Assembly (NCBI GenBank): GCA_025617745.1 | Contig: CM046868.1 | Span: forward strand, 21,753,608 to 21,817,607 | Reading direction: 5' to 3' | Length of the DNA stretch: 64,000 nt | Origin: Heliocidaris erythrogramma | Lineage: Eukaryota > Echinodermata > Echinoidea > Camarodonta > Echinometridae | In this document: piece after piece, positions 26,801 to 41,392 of the stretch | Numbering within the stretch: the first letter of the stretch is position 1 | Layout: each line of letters opens with the position of its first letter | The notes under the pieces: generated by a model | Database searches by the model: none | Told to the model about the DNA's origin: nothing | Seen by the model: only the letters and a program-made list of their open reading frames with translations | Position numbers and translations under genes: made by a program

Positions 26801-29800
26801 TGGACTGTGCTTTCATTAGTACAGTTATTCTCTATCTGATGTAAAAATAAGAAATATCAATAGAAAGGTATTTTTGGATAGCTTGCATGGTTACTCGTTT
26901 GAGACATATCCAAGGGGCGAATCGTCATGGATCGTGGAGGTCCATTACCAGACCTGTGGGAAAAACAATACAAAATTTACCAAAAATTTTAAAGAATTTT
27001 TAAAATGAAAATTCCCTGATGTGTCATATCATCGTGATTATGATAAATTATTAATAAGGATGAGTAATGATATGTGAAAATGAAATGTCTTGGAATATGC
27101 ATGAATCAGTTTTAAGAAAATGAAATGTCATGGGATATGCATGAATCAGTTTTATGAATAGATAATTCCTGTATAAAGATCATAAAACATATCCAGTTTG
27201 AATTACAATTCAATGGATTATTTGTAATGATGCATTATAGTAATGACTGTGAGGAATTGAATGTGAAACATACTTGTAATCCATATAGGCCTACATGTTC
27301 AGGAATTATGGCTATTGTGAAAAATTATAGTACAAATAAAACTAAATCTACAGGCTGAGTCATCTTTCCTTGATGTTAGTTTAGATTTGAACAAGAGATG
27401 TTGCTGTAGTATTGAAATTGAGAATAAATTTATTTATAAAACGGATTCAAGAATGTAGCCATCCTGATTGGTCAAATAACACCACGTGACAGTGCGAATT
27501 AATACAAGGTACTAATGCACGGCAAAAAGGCTCTAAAGCACGGCTGAGCTGCGTACTGCTGGTGCGTGCAAACTTAAAACGCAATGAAATCGCGTAGTTT
27601 AATTGTCATTTTAGCGCAGGGAGTACATACGCGCATGACCTTTGTTGGCTGCTATGTATTAATAGAATAATGTTCCACTGACAATCAGTTTTATATCAGT
27701 ATTCAATTTTCTCTGTGAAAGGGAATGACCACTGTGATATTAAGTTGGTTTTCAAGAAGCAGAAAAATTCAATTTTCATTTTCTTTGTTTTTGATGAGGG
27801 GATAGATTTGTATCATACAAGTTCTGTGTAAAAGCATAAGTGAAATGATTATATCTAAGATGCCTGTATGATAAGATATTTTATTTAAAGAAAATGGAAA
27901 TTCATCATTTTTTTTCAGTATAGGGCAAATGGGAGGGGAGATCGCAATTAACACACGTCATGGAATTGCCAATTTGTGTTTGATTGATTACAACTTCAAA
28001 AATCCCTAACTTGCTTATTTCATATCGGATTTTGCTCAAACTTTCATTGATCTGTTTCATTAATTCTTCGGCTTCTTTTAAAACAAAGTTAAAATCAGAG
28101 TGGACTTATCCTTTAACTGAAATACAGATATTCCATTTGTTTTTAATGACCTTGTCAGTTCCTAAACTTCCTGTAGATATTTTGTTTGTCTTTGAAACAA
28201 ACCTATTACCGTCAATACAAAAAAGAATAAAGATACTTTTATAAAAACTTCAAAAATCATTATCTTACAGTATTTTTTAGTAATAGTCCCCCCTGAAATA
28301 TTTATTTTTATGAGAAAATGTTAATAACATTAAAATGTTATTGAGCAAATGTGAATAATATTGAGAAATTGTGAGGAACATTAATGTAAGGGGGGATATA
28401 TCCATTCAGGAAAACTTTGTTCTACAAGACAATTATCACAAAGTATGGGAATTTTTTTAGCATTGTGGATCTATTGTTTCACAAACACAGCTCAGACAAT
28501 CTCTTTGCCCTCTTGAACTCAATGGGAATTGTCTTCCTCAGTTATTCTGCTCTCGTCCATGGGAAAATGGGGGAGGGCAAATGAAAGACAGAAAGAAAGA
28601 CACATATGTTATCACCATCTCCAATAACTTCCTTAGGCTTAGGTTTGGCATGGGGAAGTTAGAAAAGTGAAAGTACTTTGTCTCTGATTCCAACCTGAAA
28701 GAGTACAGACATGCAGGAATGACAGTTTCTTTCAGGCTTGGCTAAAATTAAAGAAAATATCCTCCCCCTTACTTTCTGTATATAATGTAGTCACACAAAA
28801 CTTCTTGGGAGTAGAGCATTGTCTTTCTCCAAGAATTCTGAGTGAATTTGAGAACAAACTTCTCTTAAATTATTTGGCCTTCGGCTGAGCACAATAGTTG
28901 CACTCTCACTTTCTTAGGATTCTGGAGGCTGAATGACATGTATGCCTAGCTTTATATACATTGTCTGCTTTGTGAACAGTGCAGAATTGATACAGACATT
29001 GGAAACATGAAAAGAAAATGGAATTGAGAAACATTAATCAAGCACCAAAATAGACTGTTTTGCGTCTCTTGTCAGGCATTGTAATTAAAGTTTTTATGAG
29101 TTTTCTATGAATATGTTCAATGCAAACCATATGACAAGGACTTTTTATATTTTCCCTAAGTACTACTGTATGGGTTTCATGACTGGTTTCAGAGACTGAT
29201 TGCTATTCAACAAGTATCTTTCATGGTAAATGTCTGCTTGAAATACTGTTGTTTGTGTTTATGTGATACATGTAGGTAATCACATTTTATTTTTCTTCAT
29301 GATGTATCTTTTCTTTTGTCCTTGAGCCCTTCAAAACCTTACCTCAACATGTAGCATGTTTTCCCAATATGAGGTGAAATGATATTTTGTAGGGAGGAGG
29401 AAAAAATTAATTTCACTCATCAGAACCAGACCACAACCTAGATCTCCTGTCTTACAGAGTAGTCTGCAGGCACAGACTCTATTTGAAAAACCTATGTAAA
29501 TTTTTATAAATTGATTCATTTCATTTATTTTTAGAGGTATTCTAGAGTTGTGAAGCTCGTGGGTTCGATCCCAGGCACGGCACCTATGTCCTTAAAGCAA
29601 GACATTTTATCTACATTGCTTCTCTCCACCCAGGTGTTAAATGGGTATCCCTGTCTGGTAGGATGCGAGAGTTTCTGTGGCTTGATCAGCATTGTGAGCA
29701 TCTTTAAAAAGGAGCCTGACTGGAATTCTCCTGAGGAAGTGGAGAAGGTGCATACATTTTGTGCGGGCAAGCCATGAATCCGATGACTAGGGCAATATTA

Positions 29801-32800
29801 TGTCTGTAAAATGTCTGTAAAGAGACATAGTAAATGTATCAAGGGCTATATAAAGCCAGAATATTATTACTGTTTATTCCTATTTCCAGGCATGAAATGA
29901 ACAAGAGAGGTCTTGAGTCTAGCCTAGCTTTGTCAGTCTCTGGCTGTGTACAGGGTACAGTCTATGGTCTTACATTTCAGACCCTGTGATACACATTACG
30001 GCTGACAAGGTGTCGTTCCTGCAAACAGGCTTCTGTTTTACACATTTTGGATGTTGTTCAAAGACAGCATCCTGAATTGCTATGGCATTTGATACAGCAT
30101 CTTCCTCTCTCTATTCCTCCACCTGTTGATGGGCTTGGGGTCGCGACCTGTCTATGACCTTTGCCTGTCTGGTGCCTGGGTCTGGATAAACACAATTAAG
30201 GCATTCCCAATCCTGTTTTATGAGGGGGAAATGAGTCCTCATATTTCAAAGATATACTCAACTTTCACAACTAAAACAAAGGATCCTCTGTGAGATTTTA
30301 GAATGACTTATGATTGAAAAATAGTGATTTGACCTACCAGCTATTCTACAAGTAGGGCAGTGTGATCATTTTTGGGCATACATGTACAGTGTATATCACT
30401 TTCCTGTATTAATTGTTCTCATGGTAACAAATTATTTCATTCATTTGCTTTTTGATATATTTCCTTGGAAAACATTTCCTGAAAGTGGTTGATATGTAAA
30501 CAACGGTCTGCAGCAGGGCTCCATCCACTTCAGCTTTTTTTTTTTTTTTTTTTTTTGGGTGGGAGGGGGGGGGGGGGTCTGTAATTATATTTTGGGTCTG
30601 TGTGCAGGTTAAAATTTAGAAAATTGGGGGATTCAGAGTTAAAATTTTGGGGCCTATGTTGAAGCTCAGAATACCCATTTATTGGTGTATCATCATGTAG
30701 CCTTGTCAAGAATATGATCACAAAGACTTCCAACAAAATCTACTTAAGGGCAATTTAACACCCTGTTCATATACATTATGTATAATGCACTTGGTTGATT
30801 AAAAAAAAAAGTCTTTGGGATCTTGCGTAGTATAGGTCTTGTATTTATGGTTTGAAATGTATTTAACTGCACTTCGTTATTTTCATACATTGTAAGTAAC
30901 ATTTGGTATCAAGTGTGTATCATGCTCCACAGACATATTGAATATTTGATCTTTGATTCATTTGACATTAATACACATATTTTAACATGGGAGATGAATT
31001 TGAATTGCTCAGTATTTTGTTAATAACTTTTACTTCATGGTATTGCATCATTTATTGTTTGGCACTTGCAAAGGAAAGGAAGCATTTGATCAGGATTTCA
31101 CTGCATCTAGAATGACATATTGAATGAGATCTACAAATCCAAGCCCTCTCATGCAGATTTTAGAATAAAGAAACAAAGGAAATATTCAGTCTCTTATAGA
31201 TCCATTAGTTAACATAATCTTTTTTCCGCATTCATTTTTGTCTGGCAGGTGTCGAGGTCCATTCAAGAACAGCACGTCAGCTAGATAAATTGAAGCATTA
31301 TGAGATCATCATTCCTCATCGGTTGGAGGGTAGACATAGGAGAGAAGCAAATACATTGACTCAGGTAAGGAAGACAAGGAGACTGCTGACATTTTCATGT
31401 TTTTCCTTTCATGTTTTCCTTTTATGTATTGTCAGCCCTTTTATGAAATGATATTGCTCAGTAATATTCTTGGAAATGGGATAATTTGGGCTCCAGTCCA
31501 CTCTAGTTCTCTTCAGTGAGGAAGTTATCCAAATTTACGTAGGACATTTCAAAGACCTTCAGGAAAAAGACAATGTCCAATGTATTGCCAGTAGAAATCA
31601 TCTTTTGATAATTTAATACAGCATTGCATTGAATTTTATGTAGGGTGATTAAAAAAAAAGTGTTCGTGATCATATTCTAGTCCCTCTGATAGGTTGTAAA
31701 CCCTCAGTTCCTCACAGAGTGTTCCTAAAACCACATCTGTGCTTTCTTAGTACAAATAACTAATATCATCATCCACAGCAGCTAGAGCATTCATATGAAA
31801 ATTAATTCATTTCCTTGCCTTCATATAGACTTTGATTTAAATGTGCAATGAGTAGTCTAAATTCTAAAACATAGGCCTACATCTTACACACAAAGCCTTG
31901 ACATAGTGAATACTTGTGGAGTGCATGAGTTGTCCTAAGATTTAAGTTTCAGTGCATGAACCTGGAGACTCTGGAAGTCAAAACGGGAGCAAGTCAAACC
32001 CCATGGCACAGCCTGCCTGTCAGACTGTTATGCTGCCAGTCAATGAGGCAGACCATATCAAAGTTCAAAAACAGGATGAGGTTTCAGATGCCTTTGAGCC
32101 ATACACTCTCTCCATCAGTCATAACATTCCTGGCGTCTAGGGCTTGCTTTATATGTAGTCCCTCTGCTTCATTTGTAGACCCTAGCTACTTTCATACTGG
32201 AATTGTGGTTTCGAAACTTTAAGTTAGCGAAAATTTAATTTAAGTTAAAAGAAAGTCCCTAACCACAGCGAGGGTTCACACAAGCCTGAAACAACGAGCT
32301 CAAACTACAAGCCGAGCGAGCTTTGTGGTTAACCCCGGAGGTAGATATTGCCGATATATGTGTATAGTACACATACAGATGCTGTTTTAATAATTTGCGC
32401 AAAGGGTATGACCCGGACATTTAACATGAACGGTGAGGTCATTCCTAACCACAAGCTTGCGAAACTTAAAGTTTTGAAACTACGAGTCCGTTCATACGGT
32501 CCTAAAATACAAGATAACTTCAAGTTTTAAAACTACAAGCGAAACGTAAAGTTTAGCTCCCATCATGTGAACAAGACTCCTGTCTTAGTCCCTGTGCATT
32601 ACATGGAGTCCTGTTGCTCCAGACAAGTATGGTGACAAGTATGGCAAGCATTGTAAGAGCTGGTCTGTATGGACCAAGGCTTAAATTGGAATGGGTCTAA
32701 CCACTAAATCTGAGCATAGAATATTGGTATGTACATGTATTAAAAATATAGATTCCAAAATGCACAATTCTGCAAATTGGAGCACATATTAAATTGAAGG

Positions 32801-35800
32801 AGAAGGGGGGGGGGGAGGAATGGATTTATCACCTCCCCCACTGCCCCATTGTGGGTAATGGCCTGGGCAAGGACGTATTCTGATGTTAGATTACATATAT
32901 TTTACAACATGTTATGCACCTCTTTGTTTAGATAGATCTGCATTTTGTTTCTAATGGCTACATTTCTTATATTAAATAAAATCAGGAGTTTTACAGATAT
33001 TAAAAGCATATATGTTTTGGCTGCCTTGCTTTAATCTGTGTAAACATTTTTGTTTTAAATCACAAAATTCAAGCCATCATGAAGTATAGACCACTATTAT
33101 TGTATTTTTTTCAAGTTAAAAAATGTAGGTTATGTTTTTTTTTGTTCACAATTAAATTTGTTATTTTGTACAATATTTATATGTACTACATAATATATTG
33201 GAGTTGTTGAGTTGGAGAGTGTCATTTATTTGTAGAAGGAATACCAATCCAGACATCACAAAAACATTTTTCATACTTCCACAACATCAGCGTTTTGATT
33301 TAAAGGTAAAATGCTTTTTTGACCCACTTTATATCCTGCAAGGATTGTCGGCTTTTCCAACATTTTTTTATGTTACTTTGTGTGCGATTTTTTTTTGTTC
33401 AGTGAAAGCATAGGTTATATGAAACATTACTTGCAAAATAGAGAACACATAAATTATTGAATAATCCTTTATTTCTTTCCTCTCATTTATTTAGATGATA
33501 TTTTACTGAAAATATCATAGTTATATCTTTCAAAGCCACCCAAAGTATTTGATTTCCCTATTTGGTTGAGACATATTCATCAAATATAGCCTATTTGTGA
33601 TAAAGATAGACAATGCAGAAATGGTTGAATAAGTATTCTGCCATTTCTCTCTGTTTTGGTGATATTATACTAAAAAGTAAAAGTCTTATTATATCTCAAA
33701 ACCGCCCAAAGTGTAACATAGCTTTTATTGTTGAAATCAACATGCCACACAAGTACTAATGGCTTGGAATAAGGGATATCAAAATACACTAAAACAACTT
33801 GGTGGATACAATAGTACATTCTCATTGACGCAGTGGGACCTGCTGTAATGCCTGCGGATATGCTATTATTGTAAGCAACTCTGACAGAAGTACTGGGATA
33901 ACTTCCACTCATGTCAGAAGGTGGCAGGTTGGTTGAAAGAAGTGAAACACGGATACATTCTCTTTTTTAAATAGACCATGTCCAAGCCACGTACAAAGGC
34001 AAACTTGCCAAAAGGGAATGTCAAACTGTCAAAAAGGTCCTTTTTAAATTATTTTCGATCATTTATTTTCATATTTGTAAGAGAGAGGTAAGTTAAGAAA
34101 GTGCACTTTACCAAGACCAAGAGGTTAAATTAAGGCTGCCTCAAATACTTTCAATTTCTGTGAGTGATTACTGATTAGTATTTTGATTAAGAAATTTGAA
34201 TAAACTTCAATAAATTGAAGGTTAAACAATAACGTTAAGAAATAATAATTTAACGGAACAGTGAAAGGCTTTGACCCAAAATCATATGGACCTTCATTGT
34301 AGATTGATTGTGACATGTCTTTTTAGGCGACTTTTTATTTATAGCATATTGATCTTGTCAAATTTTATGAACAGGAAGAAAAGCACGAAAAAGAAATAAA
34401 TTCTTTCTTTCTAAAGACACTCACTGTAAATTTGTTTTTACTATTTGCCTTGAAGAAATACAAAAATGGAGTTCTTCTCTTATTTCTTGTTCACATTAAA
34501 TGATTATTAGAATTTTGCTTAAAACTTCCTAAACAGTAGTTATTACAAAAAAATTCACTATAGCCTAACCATTTTAATTTTCATTAAAAATGTTCAGCAG
34601 TACAGGATCGGTATCATTGCAGTGACCCTATATGCTCTGTGAAACAATGACCTTTCATTCATGCATTCTTATTGTAACCAGTCATAGTCATACCACTTAG
34701 CTTATGCCCTGAGCAGTCATACATGGAAAATTAACCTTGAAAAAACAACAGAAGCTCAATGTTTCCCAGTTCACCCTCAACCCTCTTGTGGTTAAAAAAA
34801 ACCCCACTTGACTTCAAAGCACCCCTCCTCACATCAAAGCATCCCTCTTGTTGTGGTCTGACTGGGTTAATACCCTACACCTCCCCCCAAATAGATGGGT
34901 ATAAAAGGGGTGCATTGTGCCTTTATGGGTTAAGGTGGATTTATTGGGTCTTAAACTACTTTTGACATTGATCCCTCAAGACTTTGAAACAACCTCAGAC
35001 CAAACAAATGATTCTTTTTTGAAGACTTTTTCTTCCTGAGGCCTCTGACAGCAGACTGTGGTAAGGTAAGGTTATGGCCAGGAGTGTGAAATATGATTTT
35101 AAATATTTTGTTAATGTAGGTCTTCAGCTTTACCCTCTATATTTGGAATATTCTTTTTAGATATCAATTGTAATAAATATGTATTCATCTGTTCCTAGAT
35201 CTCTGTGATGATTATTGAAAATGTTGCTAAATCTTTGAAAGTTTTCAATAATCTACATTGAGAAATTTGTATGTAAGTGAACCCACTTTGCAATAAGCTT
35301 TTTATGCATTTGCTGAAATTGGAAAGTAGGTCACAAAGTCTAAGCATCTAAATTACTCTACTTTTGAGTTGATGAAAACCTGTTTGGATCTAAATTACAA
35401 AGCAATGAATTACAGTTAGGCCTATTTGTAGTAATCAAATATCTTCATGAATGAATTACCATAGATCTCAGGAGCCAGCTATTTCTAATGATCAACATTT
35501 TAATTATGCAATGTTTCTATACACATATACATGTAGTCTTACTCCATGGAAAATATAAATAAGCCTATGTTAATTTTTGCCCTATATGGCATATTTGGTA
35601 AATTGTCCAGACAAACTATTTCAAACTTCAGTAAGTCAAAAGTAGATCAGTTCTGTTGTCATGTCCTTTACTTGAAGGGTATCCGTCAAATAAGCATATC
35701 AAATATTCTTATTTGAGGCATAGGTCAAAAATGAAATAAGTTATGATCCTTTGTACAAAAAAGAAAAAAGAAAGATAGGAAAACAGAATCCATATGGTCA

Positions 35801-38800
35801 GGTATATCAAATGACTGATCAGCCATGATTGGTCGTCTACTTTGCATTGAGCTGGTATGTGCTGGTAGAAAATCTGTTTACCTTTTAGAAATGTTTACCT
35901 CTTTTCTAAGAAGTTTGATACACTCCTTGAAAGTCAGGTCCTGTAACTAGATCTGCTAGGGGGTAAAAGAACATGGTGGTCATTTTTAATGTAAATATTC
36001 CTGTCATAATATGAAGTAACAGCTGTCAGGTAAAACTCTCTTCCAAGCAGGCCACTAAGTTTTTTGACATTTATCAAAGATAAGTGCACAAATTTGATTT
36101 AAAATGCTGTATTTCATTGATAGATTAGGCATATCTTTCATAGATGCCAACTTCACAATAGAGGTTTATACTGGTACTGTTTTGAGAAGAAAAATACAGG
36201 CCTAGATCTTTTAGTTCAAACATATTGTTCCACACTGAAATATCTTGGGCATTATTTGCCACCCGTGGCTCAGAATGATTGAATAGAAGGGCTAGTAATT
36301 ATTCATAGATTGCAATTTGCAAACTATATGTACTGCGACATGTACATGTAAATGCATTCTAGCATCTGTAACTTTGAAATTGAGTTAAGAAGAGAAAAAT
36401 GAATCAAGAATTGATTAGATTTCACTGTTTCTTCTTAAGTTTTTACAACTATCCTTTTGATAATAGAGCAACAGTTGAAAAAAAAAATGTATAGACAAGT
36501 TAAAATACTCCTTGAGGTTTGTGGGGTTTATGCACTCCAAAGAAGACTCCTGATCTTCTATATTAAAGCTGTGGCTTTTGCCAGAAAACGACTTTATTTG
36601 GGATTAAAAATGACATTTCCAGTTGGTGTGAATGAACCTGTCAAGTTCTTTGCCAAGTGTGAATATTTGATCTGATTATGTAACAAGGAAATAAACATTT
36701 AAAGATAAATTGGATATCATGGAATTGATGGAACAAGTCCTGGAGATTAAAGGTGATAAGCCTTTAGTGTCATTGACATCTATCTTCAACAGATAATAGT
36801 CACCTTTGTTGACACAGGAAATGAGCAAATTTGCACTTAGGCTCTAGAGCAAATTGAACTTGTGGTCAACCCTGAAGTGAAGTAGGTCTGGTATATATAC
36901 TTAAGGATGGGAGAGCTGGAGACTAAAGTTGTGATTGGCAAAAGAAAGCGAGATCAAGAGGGCCATCATAGATAAATTGGGAGACAAGAAGAGGTCCAAA
37001 TTTCTGTCACAACGATTGCCCACATTTGCAAACTTGTCCTGAAAGAAAAGGGGGAGGGGAGAATTAGAGGAAGAATAAACACTTGTAACCATCAGGCCTA
37101 ATTTGAAGTTTAAAAAAACGTAGTGTAACTATAGTGCAGGGTGTGGAGGGGCATATTTTGATTATGCACCTCCTCCTCAGACTCAGAGAAAATGGTACAG
37201 TGATCATGGTGATGGATGTGGAAGTACCACAGAAATCTATGAGGGAGAATGTGGTGTAGAGGTTGTGAATGAGGACATGTAGAAACTCTAGGGTTGCATG
37301 AATGAATTCCCATGGCATTTAATTTCAGTTTTCAGGAATTATTCTTGACCAAATGAATATGAATAGACCTAATGAATATGAATAGACCTGTACAGAAAGA
37401 GTAGGAAGTTATAAGGGCAAAGGCATTAGAGAAACAGAGAACATATGATAAATGAAAATTGAAAGGTTGTATGTGAAGCAAAAGGATGGTACAGTATGAT
37501 CTCATATTAAAGGGATACTCAACCGCAGATTGTGGAAGTTTTTATGCCGCGAGAGGGCACCGTGATCGTTACCTGATCATGCCGTTGCCCCACTGGGCGC
37601 AAACTATATCTTTAACATGCTCTCTTGTTTTAGATTATCATCCTGGGAAATGTTGAAATGTTGACAGTAGGAATTTGTCTATTCTCTGAGCTGAAGTCAA
37701 ACCTTCATGGAGACCTTTTTGAGGAAGTCGGAAGAGACAGGGTCATAGAACTGATAACCCAGGCTGACTCATGGTCATGGGATACGTCTGCGGCTAATCG
37801 CATCCATCAACTACCTTATCTCATGTCTGATTGGTCGGAATGACTAGGTCACATGATACCAAACAAAATAACATACAAAGTAAAGGCACTGTCCTTATTC
37901 CAACATCTTATCTGACATTTTTTTCTCTCCACAGGTATTTCCTTCAGTGTTTCAGGCATATATGAGTAATTATACAGATATTTTAATATGGACGGGTGTG
38001 TATGAATATATTGTGACAATGCTTCTATATATTTTAGAATAAGTTCTTTGAGTCTATATTTGGTAAATTTTTTTCCGTGAATGTGGATGAGTCATCATGT
38101 CACTTTTCATGTTTTTTTTTCTTCTTTGGGGGGGGGGGGGGGGGGGGGGAGGGTCATTGCTACACATGTAAAGATAAAATTGTATAATGTATCAAGGGAA
38201 GGAAAATGGAAGGAAAGGGATACAGCAGTGGAGAGAGAGTGGGAGAGGGATAGAGAGGAAGAGAGAGGTAATATTAATAATAATATTTAGGATGCTGTTA
38301 TCGTGCATCACTGCCATTCTATCTCTATGGGATCAGGAAACATATAGGTATGCAGAAATTAGAATTAAAAGAGTAGATTCATTCTTCTGGGCCCTGTTTC
38401 ATAAAACTTCTTATCAATAAAACAACTGCCACAAATCTATAACAAATTTGCTCTCAGCCAATCACATGCAAGTATTTCAGTAGCTTATAACTGTTATTGA
38501 TAACCATTTTTACGAAACGGGCAATGTTGGGTTATATCATCTCTTCAGAGCCAGAGGGGCATCAGTGCTATAAAACTTGGAGATATAAGATATAAGTTAA
38601 AACCTTTCTGGCTTTCAACAAATGATATCAAATTTATAAATCTGAAGCTAACAGGGCAATTAAGTATATCTTTTCATCCACATACCTACTTAAAGAAATA
38701 GATAATTTTCCTCTTAGCTAGCGGGCACCCTCTACCTCCTGTGCCTCTCCATTATGAGTTGCGATGACATGGGGCTTTCAACGCAACATTTCCATTGATA

Positions 38801-41361
38801 AGAAGTCATTGACATAATGGGGCCTCTGCAACCTAGACTCATCATTCAAACAATTAAGCAGGATATTACATGTCATATCGGTTGATATTAAATGACCCGA
38901 ATGGTTTTGAATTGCTAGGAACTGGAGCTCTTCCCATTGGGATGAGAAGCTACTTGATAATATGTGAAATTAATGGATTTTATTGTTTCATGTTTGAAAT
39001 AAAGGTATTGAATGAAGGTTTATAGAAGAATTAGCAGGTATAAGTAAAGTTTTATTGCATTAAGACAGTAAGCTATTGATACGTTTTTACCAGATTAGTA
39101 GACTTGGTAAGGTTTGTGAGATATGTATCGTTTTTTTTTTTTTTTTCAGGATTTTTGTAAACCAATGACGTTATTGTCATGGTTCTTTTGGTATCATAAA
39201 TCCCTTGCATATCAGCCTGTAATAGCCTATAAAGTGCATGCAATAAAATAGCATATATAGCATTCAAGTTGGATGAGTAGTGGAAAACAGCAGCATTTAT
39301 CAAACCTATCTGCAGTGAACTTGCAAGATTATTTGTTATGGTGACCAATCCTGCATCCTCCTATAGCGAAATAGTTTGGCATAAAATCATAAAACTCTTC
39401 ATATGTGGATAGTGCCAGAAGCACTGCACAGGCTAATAATGTTGGATTGTCATGGTATTTGCAGATGCAGAAATCTGGTTCACATATTACAGATCATGTA
39501 TTTTATAGAATCTGTATTCGGAGAAGATTGAATACATGTATCATTTTCTTCAGATTTTGTCATCTTTTGAAATATATAAAATTGATATTTGTGTTTGCTA
39601 CAAAAATGGCACATGGGGCAAGTGAGATACATATTCTTTCTGCAAGCATCTTCACAACATTCACTGCATGTGTAAACGTTCCTTCTTTGCAAGAAGATTA
39701 TAAAGTATGATGAACTTTCACCCAAACATGTTGCAAGGTGTATTCTTTTGAAATGGCTGTTTGCACTAATTGTTTCACTAACATAATTTTCAAGAAGATA
39801 ACAGTTATTAGAATAGGGCTTGTGATGAGAAATATTTGGACATGAAAACATTGTCATGGATTAGCTTTGCCTCCTGTTTCATGTAACTGTCCACACTGGC
39901 AGATTAAGGGTAGGGGAGAGGGCTTGAGTACTGGCCCCCTGCCCCGTTTAAAACCAAGTTGGCATCTTAAGACAGTACACATCCAAAAAGTGTGCCCACT
40001 TTTATAATTGTCGCCCCCCAAAAGGCACCGAAAAACATCGGATTCTCGCCCCGCTTTTTCCAGATTTTTGAGAATAAATTGATACCGAATTTGTGCCACC
40101 CTGCTTCTTTGCAAAATCCTTTGGATTTCCATATGGTGGACAGAAGACCATGATATAACAGATGGAAGGAAGCAGAGTAGATCGGTATGTGCTCCTGGGG
40201 CAGGATGGGGGATCTCTCTATGTAGTGCTGTTGAGTGATGAGCCCTGGAAAGGATTTCAAGCAAGACAACAATGCTTTGCTTCATCAGAGGTAGATGTGG
40301 AGTTACTAACATACACTAGTAGTCATGTCTTTTGAAGCAGGGTGCAATGTATGAACTCTTGTTCTGTAGCCCAGGGCAAGGACATCTGTCCAGTTCTGCA
40401 GGTATCATGCACTGAAATTTAACAAACATAGTCATGCATGGGGCTGGGTGAATACTATGAATTTGTAGTTCAGTAATTGGTGTGAAATTTGTTAGAAAAT
40501 GTGGCTTGTGAATTCAAAGCACAAATGCCACTATTCAGTATTCACTATTCAAATGTCACTATTATGGATTGTTGACATTTATACAAGACTTAATTAGTTT
40601 GTGATTTGCACATGTTCCTGATTTATTTTTTGTAGCAGGTGATGTGATAAATCAGGCTTGTAAATGAAGAATCATATACATGTACATCTAACATGTAGGC
40701 TAAAACAAAGCAGTGGTTTCTGAACAAGTTCACCAAGATGGTTTGAATCATATAAGAATGAGTCCATGACACATCCAAAGGGTATTCACGTATGGCAGTC
40801 TCAATGTCTGTGGTGCAGACACCTTCCTTAGATATGTTTTGGATGTGTCACAGAACTAAAGCCAATTCTGTTGCTTGATGATTGCTTCACAAAATGTAAC
40901 ATTCTGCCTTAAATATTGTACATGTGACTCATAAAAAAGAGAAACGGAGAGAACGAAAAAGAGAGATCCAGAGAGGAAAGAAAGCAAGTGAAAATGCAAA
41001 CAGACAGACTAGACAGTCAAGACAGACAGCAAGGCAAACAGGGACATGATTAGAAGGGACTAAGCACTATCAGGAACTTCTCATGAAATGTACTCTACTT
41101 TCCTCTCTTTTCCTCTCTTGCACCCTTGATGTTTTCATCGCCGTGGTTACAAACAAGACCAGGCGGTTTGAAATGAGAAGAGCGCAGAGTGATTTTCCTG
41201 GAAGATGTGTTTTATATAGAGTGGAAGTAGAGAAAGAGAATGATTGATCTGAATAGCTGCATCTTGTGAAGAAGAATAAAGATGAAGGGAATTAAAAAGC
41301 AGCTATTTATTAGTTTCTCAGAGTAGCAAAAAGTGTAGTCAAAAAGAGAGAGAAATATGGG

Positions 41362-41392
<31 letters not shown>

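Larger units (their letters stand above)
8844..31248 (+). other. Intron 1 of the ADAM gene (22.4 kb)
   Basis: GTAAGA...TCTGGCAG borders. It holds an interstitial telomere-like patch, two SINEs, a 602-bp TTAA fold-back element, G runs at 10085, 10257, 13550, 14067, 20255 and 30565, simple repeats near 13830-14080, and small inverted-repeat elements at 15303, 17616, 22613 and 25735. Stretches 11915-13549, 15976-17615, 17679-22612, 22726-25734, 25912-29535 and 29876-31248 are ordinary AT-rich intron in which I recognise no gene or named repeat, apart from a CpG-dense patch at 27470-27640 and a 44-bp duplication near 27070-27155. Confidence 0.8.

Noticed and set aside
36901-37318. Overlapping minus-strand ORFs of 63-84 codons
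   Set aside because: At first glance they look like a degenerate retroelement, but no polymerase or endonuclease motif can be pointed to.
39854-40312. Minus-strand ORF of 152 codons
   Set aside because: It is among the longest frames but has no recognisable domain, odd composition and no splice or homology support; AT-rich 64-kb DNA yields such frames by chance.
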